From positions 1 to 13,310 of the forward strand of contig DPKT01000123.1 of the NCBI GenBank assembly GCA_003542385.1: a DNA stretch of 13,310 nucleotides. The letters run 5' to 3'. Position 1 is the stretch's first letter, and each line of letters starts with the position of its first letter. The translations under genes were made by a program, and so were the position numbers. This document shows, piece after piece, positions 8,135 to 13,310 of the stretch. The notes under the pieces are model-generated. The model was given only the letters and a program-made list of their open reading frames with translations, was not told where the DNA came from and ran no database searches. This DNA comes from Desulfomicrobium sp. GTDB lineage: Bacteria > Desulfobacterota > Desulfovibrionia > Desulfovibrionales > Desulfomicrobiaceae.

Positions 8135-8141
8135 CAGCCAT

Positions 8142-8567
8142 ATGGAAAACGATTTCTCAACCATACGAAAACATATCACTGTCACGTGCGCCATCATCGA
8201 GCGAGACGGGCTTGTTCTGGCGACACAACGAAGCGCATCCATGAGCATGCCCGGCAAATGGGAGTTTCCCGGGGGAAAGATAGATCCAGGCGAATCGCCT
8301 GAGGAATGCCTGCACCGTGAAATCCATGAAGAAATCGCGATCAAAATCCGAATTGCGAGCAGCTTGCCAGCCTGTACGCACAAGTATCCTACGTTCACAA
8401 TCACGCTCCTCCCATTTATCTGCACTATTGAAAAGGGTGAGCTCATCCTCCATGAACACGCGGATATGGTCTGGCTTATGCCAAGCCAACTCCCCACATT
8501 GGACTGGGCTGAAGCGGACATCCCGGTCATGGAGGCATACATTTCCCGGAGAAACAGGAAAGTCTGA
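8142..8567 (+). CDS. Nudix hydrolase (MutT-like)
   Basis: This 141-residue cytosolic enzyme is of the Nudix family, which splits nucleoside diphosphate-linked substrates. The Nudix box spans residues 45-67: Gly45, Glu51, then REIHEEIAI from Arg59 with Glu60, Glu63 and Glu64, the metal-binding glutamates. The family glycine near the end of the box is replaced by alanine (Ala66). WEFPGGK and the late DWAEADIPVME pattern resemble MutT-type (d)NTP pyrophosphohydrolases such as 8-oxo-dGTP or CTP hydrolases. The ATG at 8142 is fixed by an in-frame TGA at 8130-8132 just upstream; no Shine-Dalgarno is visible. Its TGA shares one base with the ATG of the helicase gene, so the two are translationally coupled and probably act together. 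Its DNA is AT-richer than the nuo genes, suggesting acquisition. The actual substrate is unknown. Confidence 0.88.
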   Translation: MENDFSTIRKHITVTCAIIERDGLVLATQRSASMSMPGKWEFPGGKIDPGESPEECLHREIHEEIAIKIRIASSLPACTHKYPTFTITLLPFICTIEKGELILHEHADMVWLMPSQLPTLDWAEADIPVMEAYISRRNRKV

Positions 8568-11500
8568 TGCGACAGCCAGCGCCAGGCCTCTACGATGCCC
8601 TTCTTGATGAACTCCTGCGCGACACCCTGAACCGACATCCGGAACTCAGGACGGTTTTCGGAAAAATCGACCAAGAAGAGCTGCCGAGCCGTTACGCCTC
8701 ATTCGTAGCCAAGGTGCTGGAGCAGGCCTTGCGCGAGGAGTCGGACCCGCATCGACGTCTGGATCTATGCAACGCAATCCTCGAACAGGTCGCCGCGCAA
8801 CCCGGCAAGGAACACTTGCGCAGGCGTTGCCTGGTCCCGGAACAAAAACCTCTTTTACTGGAAATCACACCGCTCAATTTCGGCCTGTCCAAAGTCCCTC
8901 GTCCACACACGTCCCTCTCGGAAAGCAGCCTGTTTACGGGCTCACCTCAAGAACCGCAGCTGGCCCATGAACTGAACGAAGAAATGCGCTCGGCAGATGG
9001 CGTGGATATTCTGCTCTCGTTCATCAAATGGTCCGGCCTGCGCCTCTTGATGGCCTCATTTGAGGATTTGCGTGCACGACGCATTCCGGTTCGCGTGATC
9101 ACTACGTCGTACATGGGAGCTTCAGATGCCCGGGCCGTGGAATGGCTCGCATCCCTGCCGAACGTACAGGTACGCGTTTCCTACGATACGGAGCGCACCA
9201 GACTGCACGCAAAGGCGTACCACTTCCGGCGACAGTCCGGATTCTCAACGGCCTACATCGGCTCGGCCAACATGTCGCATGCGGCAATGACGAGTGGACT
9301 GGAATGGAATCTCAAGATCACCGCGCAAGACATGGCGCGCATCCTGGACAAATTCTCCATCGAGTTTGAAACGTACTGGAACAGCCGCGAGTTCGTGCCC
9401 TTCGACCTGCAGAACCCGGCGCCATTTCGCGCGGCCATCGCGAGGGGCAGAAACCCGCAAGCGGCCGCCCCGGCGATCTTTTTCGATCTTCGCCCCCATC
9501 CTTTCCAGGAACGCATCCTTGAGACGCTGCACAGTGAGCGCTCTCTGCATGACCGGTGGAAAAATCTCGTCATCGCCGCCACGGGCACCGGAAAGACGGT
9601 CATCGCGGCCTTCGACTTCAAGCGGTTTCATGAAGAGCACAAACGCCAGGCGAAGCTGCTCTTCGTTGCCCACCGGCAGGAAATCCTGCTGCAAGCCCTG
9701 ACAACGTTCCGCCAGGTCCTGAGAGACCAGAATTTTGGAGAGTTGCAGGTCGGCGCCCACGAGGCCGGTCGCCTGGAACATCTGTTCTGTTCCATCAACA
9801 TGCTCTCGGCGCGAGAACTTTGGAAACACGTCGGCCCGACTTTTTACGACTATATCGTCATAGACGAAGCCCACCACGGAGTGGCCAACAGCTACAGGCC
9901 AGTATTCGACCACTTCGAATCAAAGGTTCTCCTCGGACTCACGGCGACTCCCGAGCGCATGGACGGCGGCAACGTTGCGGCGGATTTCGGCAATCGCTTT
10001 GCTGCAGAAATCCGCCTTCCCGAGGCCCTGGAAGAAAAACTCCTTTGCCCGTTCCATTATTTCGGGGTGGCCGATCCCATTGCCATCAATGGCGAACAGT
10101 TCTGGAGCAACGGCCGGTACGATGAATCCGCCCTCGAAAACGTCTACGTCCTGGATCAGGTTCGTGCACAACAGCGCGTTGAGACGATCATATCCGCCCT
10201 GCATCGCTACGAGCCCGAGTTGCAAACTCTCAAAGGAATCGGATTCTGTGTCACGATCCGGCATGCACAGTTCATGGCCGAGCAGTTCAACCTGCTCGGC
10301 CTTCCATCGGCCGCATTCGTTTCCGGCGTGAATGGACACGATTGTGCCGATATGCTGACCAAATTGAAAACTGGCGCGCTTTCGTTCCTGTTCACGGTCG
10401 ACAAGCTCAGCGAAGGCGTGGATGTGCCAGAAGTCAATACGATCCTCTTTTTGCGCCCGACCGAGAGCCTGACCGTTTTTCTCCAACAACTCGGACGCGG
10501 TCTGCGTCATGCCCCGGAAAAAGACTGCCTCACGGTCCTCGATTTTGTCGGCCAGGCGCACCGCCGGTTCCGCGCAGACAGCAAATTCAAGGCCCTCCTC
10601 CCGAGGCACCGTTTCGCCATCGACAAGGAGGTGGAACTCGATTTCCCCCATCTGCCTGCCGGCTGCTCCATCCAGCTTGACCGGCTGTCGAGGGAATACG
10701 TCCTGGAGAACATCCGAGAGAACCTGAGGCGCCTTGCCGTGCAGGTACCCGAACGGCTCCACTCTTTCACCAACGAGACAGGTCAGGACCTGACATTCGG
10801 CAATTTCATCCGCTATCATGACTACGATCCAGAGGTGCTGCTGGCCAAAGAAACATGGAGCGCCTGGAAGGCAAAGGCACAACTGGGGCCGATTCCCGCA
10901 GATCCGGACTTGAACCGGTTGAAGAAGGCGTTGATTCGTGCGGCGTTCATCAGCGGTCCAAACGAAGCGGCGCTCTATGGTCAGGTTCTTCGCAGGATCA
11001 TGGATGGAAATGTTTCCGAGGCCGTAACGCTGGCCGGTGATTCGACATTTCTGATCTACTACCGAATTTGGGGTGACAAAGGGAGCAACGTTGGCATCGC
11101 CTCACTTGAGGAGGCGTTTTCACGATTGGCGGCAAACCCCACGATCTGCTCCGATCTGGACGAGATACTGGCATGGTCGCAGGAATCCAGCCATACAGCA
11201 GGCCATAGAATACGACTTCCCTTTGCCTGTCCGCTGGAATTGCATGCCTTTTACGGCATCAAGGAGATTCAAGCGGCCCTCGGCAAAGCGGATTTGGAAT
11301 CAGCCGGTCAAGCCGGCGTTGGGGTGCTGCATTTTGCGGAAATCAAAACCTACGCGCTGCTTGTGACATTCCAAAAAACAGAAAAAGAGTTTTCACCAAG
11401 CACCATGTACGCGGACTACCCGATCAACCGCGAACTGGTGCATTGGGAGTCCCAGGCCAACACCGCCCAACATCATGCAGACGGCCAGAACCTGATCCAT

Positions 11501-11695
11501 CACCAGGACCGCGGATACACGATCCTTCTCTTTGCCCGCGGCCAGAAGAAAAGAAACGGGATAACGGCCCCCTTCACCTGTCTGGGACCGGTGCAACTGG
11601 TAAGCTTCGAGAGCGAACGACCGATCAAGATGGTCTGGAAATTGGAACACCCGATGCCTGTCGAAATGTTCGAGGACAACAGAAAGGGCGGCTAA
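8567..11695 (+). CDS. PLD-nuclease / SF2 helicase / DUF3427-like fusion protein
   Basis: This is a 1042-residue multidomain protein. Residues 131-290 form a phospholipase D-like nuclease domain with LHAKAYHF (His214, Lys216) and GSANMS (232-237). Residues about 310-530 are the first RecA-like helicase domain: ATGTGKT (338-344), FVAHRQEIL, DEAHH (433-437) and TATPERMDG (from 459). Residues about 545-700 are the second: SEGVDVPEVNTILFLRP and QQLGRGLR (640-647). The remaining 340 residues fit the DUF3427-type tail of such helicases (YHDYDPEVLL). It should be an ATP-driven DNA or RNA translocase coupled to a nuclease, an arrangement common in antiviral and restriction systems. AGGAAAG lies upstream of the ATG, which overlaps the Nudix stop (TGATG). 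All helicase motifs are intact. The PLD motif lacks the usual aspartate of HxK(x4)D. Domain calls are firm; a defence role is inferred. Confidence 0.88.
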   Translation: MRQPAPGLYDALLDELLRDTLNRHPELRTVFGKIDQEELPSRYASFVAKVLEQALREESDPHRRLDLCNAILEQVAAQPGKEHLRRRCLVPEQKPLLLEITPLNFGLSKVPRPHTSLSESSLFTGSPQEPQLAHELNEEMRSADGVDILLSFIKWSGLRLLMASFEDLRARRIPVRVITTSYMGASDARAVEWLASLPNVQVRVSYDTERTRLHAKAYHFRRQSGFSTAYIGSANMSHAAMTSGLEWNLKITAQDMARILDKFSIEFETYWNSREFVPFDLQNPAPFRAAIARGRNPQAAAPAIFFDLRPHPFQERILETLHSERSLHDRWKNLVIAATGTGKTVIAAFDFKRFHEEHKRQAKLLFVAHRQEILLQALTTFRQVLRDQNFGELQVGAHEAGRLEHLFCSINMLSARELWKHVGPTFYDYIVIDEAHHGVANSYRPVFDHFESKVLLGLTATPERMDGGNVAADFGNRFAAEIRLPEALEEKLLCPFHYFGVADPIAINGEQFWSNGRYDESALENVYVLDQVRAQQRVETIISALHRYEPELQTLKGIGFCVTIRHAQFMAEQFNLLGLPSAAFVSGVNGHDCADMLTKLKTGALSFLFTVDKLSEGVDVPEVNTILFLRPTESLTVFLQQLGRGLRHAPEKDCLTVLDFVGQAHRRFRADSKFKALLPRHRFAIDKEVELDFPHLPAGCSIQLDRLSREYVLENIRENLRRLAVQVPERLHSFTNETGQDLTFGNFIRYHDYDPEVLLAKETWSAWKAKAQLGPIPADPDLNRLKKALIRAAFISGPNEAALYGQVLRRIMDGNVSEAVTLAGDSTFLIYYRIWGDKGSNVGIASLEEAFSRLAANPTICSDLDEILAWSQESSHTAGHRIRLPFACPLELHAFYGIKEIQAALGKADLESAGQAGVGVLHFAEIKTYALLVTFQKTEKEFSPSTMYADYPINRELVHWESQANTAQHHADGQNLIHHQDRGYTILLFARGQKKRNGITAPFTCLGPVQLVSFESERPIKMVWKLEHPMPVEMFEDNRKGG

Positions 11696-11767
11696 AACAG
11701 GGACGACACGCTGTATCGGTTACGGCGAGTGGCATAACGGCATAAAGGGACAGGGAAATCATTCACC

Positions 11768-11882
11768 ATGGACAACCCAAAGCTCGCAACGCAGATTCTG
11801 GCAAAAAAAATACGCCGACAAGGGCGACCCGGACGGCTGGTTCGAGGATTTCTACGCGCAGGCCGGCGCGGAACACGTGAAA
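11768..11882 (+). pseudogene. Broken N-terminus of a probable class I SAM-dependent methyltransferase
   Basis: From the ATG at 11768 the peptide reads MDNPKLATQILAKK. After a run of eight A (11803-11810) the adjacent frame continues as YADKGDPDGWFEDFYAQAGAEHV up to the left end of the IS element. The GDPxGWFEDFY pattern resembles the start of a TPMT/TehB-like methyltransferase group. One extra A in the homopolymer is enough to explain the shift, so this is a frameshift plus truncation by insertion. GGGA-rich sequence lies upstream. It begins 72 bases after the helicase stop with no terminator between, so it may once have been the third gene of that operon. Beyond the IS only 13 bases are visible. 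The family assignment is from memory of the pattern and is tentative; the frameshift and truncation are seen directly. Confidence 0.5.
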
Positions 11883-11960
11883 ACGGCCGGGTCGTGCAAT
11901 CGAAAACGGCCACCCAAAACAACGGAAAACGGCCACCTCGTACACTCTGATCGCGGCCAC
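11879..11960 (+). repeat. Left-end phased repeats of the IS (transposase binding sites)
   Basis: GAAAACGG occurs at 11879, 11902 and 11925, an exact 23-bp pitch. The second and third copies extend to GAAAACGGCCACC. A fourth, degenerate copy (GATCGCGGCCAC) starts at 11949. Multiple terminal repeats of about 20 bp are typical for IS21 transposase binding. The outer copy matches the outer right-end copy in 16 of 19 bases (GAAAACGGC, GGGT, GT and C shared). Confidence 0.75.
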
Positions 11961-12001
11961 TTTTCAGAGATTATTGCACCGGCCGGCCGTTTTCGATTGT
12001 A
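11895..12001. repeat. Inverted repeat pair inside the IS left end
   Basis: TGCAATCGAAAACGGCC at 11895-11911 is the inverse, with one mismatch in 17, of GGCCGTTTTCGATTGTA at 11985-12001. 73 bases lie between them. The pair re-uses the second phased repeat, so a transcript entering the element from the helicase operon could fold into a long hairpin before istA. It could also be a trace of another related IS end. What is seen is the symmetry; both explanations are inference. Confidence 0.55.
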
Positions 12002-12066
12002 TTGTTCTTGATCACAATGACTTAGAAGCTAAAGACGCTGGATAACCATGAATATGCGGTAGGTTG

Positions 12067-12091
12067 TCCCTCCATGACGAGAAAGGAGGGA
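12067..12091 (+). promoter_or_regulatory. RNA hairpin masking the istA ribosome-binding site
   Basis: TCCCTCC at 12067-12073 pairs perfectly with GGAGGGA at 12085-12091 around an 11-base loop. The 3' arm contains most of the istA Shine-Dalgarno (AAAGGAGGG, 12082-12090), four bases before the ATG at 12095. In the mRNA this would hide the ribosome-binding site, a way to limit transposase translation. Pairing is seen in the sequence; regulation is inferred. Confidence 0.5.
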
Positions 12092-12094
12092 GGC

Positions 12095-12457
12095 ATGCCG
12101 CGAAAGAGGTTATCCATGAGAAAGGTGAATGAGGTTTTGAGGCTCTTCCACATGGCTGGAGTGAGCCAGAACGAGATTGCCGGAGCCGTCGGCCTGGCCG
12201 TGGTCAACGCCATCATCAAGGTCCGCCCGCACCCTGAACAGGGATACCGCAGCAGCCTCGGCTTGCTCAGGCTGGAGAAGGCTTACGGACGGGCACGTCT
12301 GGAGCAGGCCTGCCAGCGGGCCCTGCACTTCGGGTTGCTGACCAGGAGACACGTCATGCACATCCTGGAGAACAAGCAGGATCTGCTCTCGATAGCCGAG
12401 GAGGATGAAGCCTTCGGCAGCCATGCAAACGTCCGCGGCGCGGACTTCTACCACTAA
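12095..12457 (+). pseudogene. istA: istA remnant: IS21 transposase lacking its catalytic core
   Basis: The 120-residue reading frame joins the two ends of an IstA protein that is normally about 500 residues. Residues 1-34 are the start, with PRKRLSMRKVNEVLRL and the helix-turn-helix segment SQNEIAGAVGLA. From about residue 36 it continues with the C-terminal signature (HPEQGYRSSLGLLRLEKAYG ... NVRGADFYH). The rve/DDE integrase core of roughly 370 residues is missing, and the joint near base 12197 is in frame. The ATG at 12095 is preferred over 12074 because of the strong AAAGGAGGG and the usual MPRKRLSMRK start. The product cannot transpose DNA. It keeps a possible DNA-binding end, so an inhibitor or regulator role is conceivable but unproven. 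Confidence 0.8.
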
Positions 12458-12490
12458 TCCAAGGAGTACGGAGAGCTGATCAATCAGGCC

Positions 12491-13222
12491 ATGGAAAAGC
12501 TGGCCCAGATGAAGCTTGAGGGCTTTCTGGACGGGCTGCGGGAACAGATGGGCTCGCCGGCATTCGACGACATGTCCTTCGAGGACAGGCTGGGGCTGCT
12601 CGTGGACCGGGAATACACGCTGCGGGAGAACCGCCGGCTGACCCGCCGCCTTCAGGAGACGCGTCTTAAAACCAGGGCTGACGTCGAGGACTTGGACTTC
12701 AGGGCCAAGAGGGGGCTCGACAAGAGAGTCTACCTTGAACTGGCCGGCTGCTCCTGGATCTCCCGGCACCACAACCTGATCATCACGGGGCCGACGGGAG
12801 TCGGAAAGAGCTATCTCGCCTGCGCACTGGGACGAAAGGCTTGCCGCGAGGGCTATCGGTCCATCTACTACCGCTTCTCGGACTTCATCAGGGAACTGAC
12901 CATCTCTGTCGTGGATGGTTCGTATCCGAAGCTTGCCGCAAAGCTCGCCAAAAGGGACCTGCTCATCATCGACGATTGGCTCCGTGATCCCGTGTCGGCG
13001 GATCAGGCCAGACAGATCATCGACATCCTCGATGACCGCTTCAGGAATAAATCGACCTTGCTGACCAGCCAGGCGCCGGTACCGTCCTGGCATGAACGGT
13101 TCAAGGACCCGGCCTTGGCGGACGCCATCCTGGACCGTCTCGTCCACGACGCCCACCGCCTGGAACTCAAGGGGGATTCCATGCGCAAGAACACCTCCCC
13201 CTTGACGGAAAACGGCCACTAA
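12491..13222 (+). CDS. istB: IS21-family helper ATPase IstB
   Basis: This 243-residue AAA+ ATPase of the DnaC/IstB family helps the IstA transposase choose and activate its target. The Walker A motif GPTGVGKS spans residues 100-107 and Walker B LLIIDDW spans residues 157-163. The C-terminal SQAPVPSWHERFKDPALADAILDRLVHDAHRLELKGDSMRK block is typical, and the length is complete. It lies in the same frame as the istA remnant, 33 bases after that stop. The annotated ATG has no good ribosome-binding site nearby. AAGGAG at 12461-12466 instead points to CTG at 12476 as a possible start, which would add LINQA, a common IstB beginning. The last codons (LTENGH) are written by a copy of the element's own terminal repeat. 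It looks functional but lacks its partner here. Confidence 0.92.
   Translation: MEKLAQMKLEGFLDGLREQMGSPAFDDMSFEDRLGLLVDREYTLRENRRLTRRLQETRLKTRADVEDLDFRAKRGLDKRVYLELAGCSWISRHHNLIITGPTGVGKSYLACALGRKACREGYRSIYYRFSDFIRELTISVVDGSYPKLAAKLAKRDLLIIDDWLRDPVSADQARQIIDILDDRFRNKSTLLTSQAPVPSWHERFKDPALADAILDRLVHDAHRLELKGDSMRKNTSPLTENGH
13205..13219 (+). repeat. Internal copy of the IS terminal repeat within the istB 3' end
   Basis: ACGGAAAACGGCCAC matches the third left-end repeat (11922-11936) base for base and has the same + orientation. It encodes the last residues TENGH of IstB, and the stop codon follows at once. It is probably a sub-terminal transposase contact or a trace of duplication. Confidence 0.6.
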
Positions 13223-13263
13223 AGACACAGGAAGAAATCCAGCGTCGCTTCGCTCCGAGAGGT

Positions 13264-13297
13264 GGCCGTTTTCCCCCGTACTACCCAGCCGTTTTCA
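13264..13297 (-). repeat. Right-end phased repeats of the IS
   Basis: Read on the - strand, GAAAACGG starts at 13296 and again at 13273, the same 23-bp pitch as at the left end. The inner copy continues as GAAAACGGCCACCTC and matches the third left-end copy over 16 bases (GGAAAACGGCCACCTC). The element ends CA at 13296-13297. Only 13 bases of flanking DNA follow. Confidence 0.75.
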
Positions 13298-13310
13298 GTG
13301 AAATCCCGCA

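Larger units (their letters stand above)
11878..13297 (+). mobile_element. Internally deleted IS21-family insertion sequence
   Basis: The element is about 1420 bp, against 2-2.5 kb for a full IS21. It starts TGAAAACGGCCGGGTCGTGC at 11878 and ends with the inverse of a near match (TGAAAACGGCTGGGTAGTAC read inward from 13297), giving the TG...CA ends of the family. Inside are an istA remnant (12095-12457) and an intact istB (12491-13222). Without the IstA DDE domain it cannot transpose alone, but it could be moved by a full-length relative. No clear target duplication is seen: the left flank ends GAACACG and the right flank starts GTGAAATCC. The boundaries are inferred from repeat symmetry and could be off by a few bases. 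Confidence 0.8.

Noticed and set aside
11879..11960. Regular repeats considered as a CRISPR array
   Set aside because: There are only three clear copies of an 8-13 base unit at a 23-bp pitch, they match the other end of the IS in inverse orientation, and there are no spacers of normal length.
11877..13303. GTGAAA at both IS borders as a target site duplication
   Set aside because: The left copy overlaps the first bases of the left terminal repeat (TGAAAACGG), so it cannot be flank and IS end at once; it may be coincidence. No other duplicated flank is visible.

Overview
The window is GC-rich, densely coded DNA. It reads like a Desulfovibrionales-type sulfate-reducing or related deltaproteobacterium: a complex I (Nuo) operon end is followed directly by an L-lactate permease and then by a two-TrkA_C anion permease of the kind often seen in sulfate reducers. 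The taxonomic guess rests on gene content and protein flavour only and is moderate at best.

Layout. (1) Bases 1-4893, + strand, are conserved energy metabolism: the last 50 codons of nuoL, complete nuoM, complete nuoN (coupled by an ATGA overlap), then an lldP-type lactate permease, closed by a strong rho-independent terminator at 4857-4893. Lactate import beside the proton-pumping subunits of complex I fits an organism that uses lactate as electron donor. (2) Bases 4952-6853, - strand, hold an SLC13/DASS-type permease with two cytoplasmic RCK_C (TrkA_C) domains. A 28-bp dyad at 6893-6920 lies just upstream and may be its operator. (3) Bases 7081-11882 are accessory DNA that looks like a small defence island. 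It contains a stand-alone HNH endonuclease whose N-terminal half resembles the sulfur-recognising (phosphorothioate-DNA) restriction enzymes. A tight pair follows, made of a Nudix hydrolase (stop and start share one base with the next gene) and a 1042-residue fusion of a PLD-type nuclease, an SF2 helicase and a DUF3427-like C-terminus. Last comes the broken beginning of a probable SAM-dependent methyltransferase. (4) Bases 11878-13297 are a shortened IS21-family element that interrupts that methyltransferase. istB is intact, but istA has lost its DDE catalytic core by an internal in-frame deletion, leaving a 120-residue remnant (HTH start joined to the IstA C-terminus). The element ends carry the GAAAACGG motif at an exact 23-bp pitch, three copies on the left and two on the right, bounded by TG...CA.

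How the parts may work together. The first 4.9 kb form a respiratory/substrate-uptake block. The HNH enzyme and the Nudix-PLD-helicase pair look like nucleic-acid-directed immunity genes acquired beside it. The Nudix region is visibly AT-richer than the nuo genes, and the insertion sequence at the far end supports a mobile, decaying island edge. The most novel-looking parts are the Nudix + PLD-helicase pair (with its own upstream dyad) and the miniaturised IS21 with HTH-only IstA, an RNA hairpin over the istA ribosome-binding site, and regularly phased terminal repeats.
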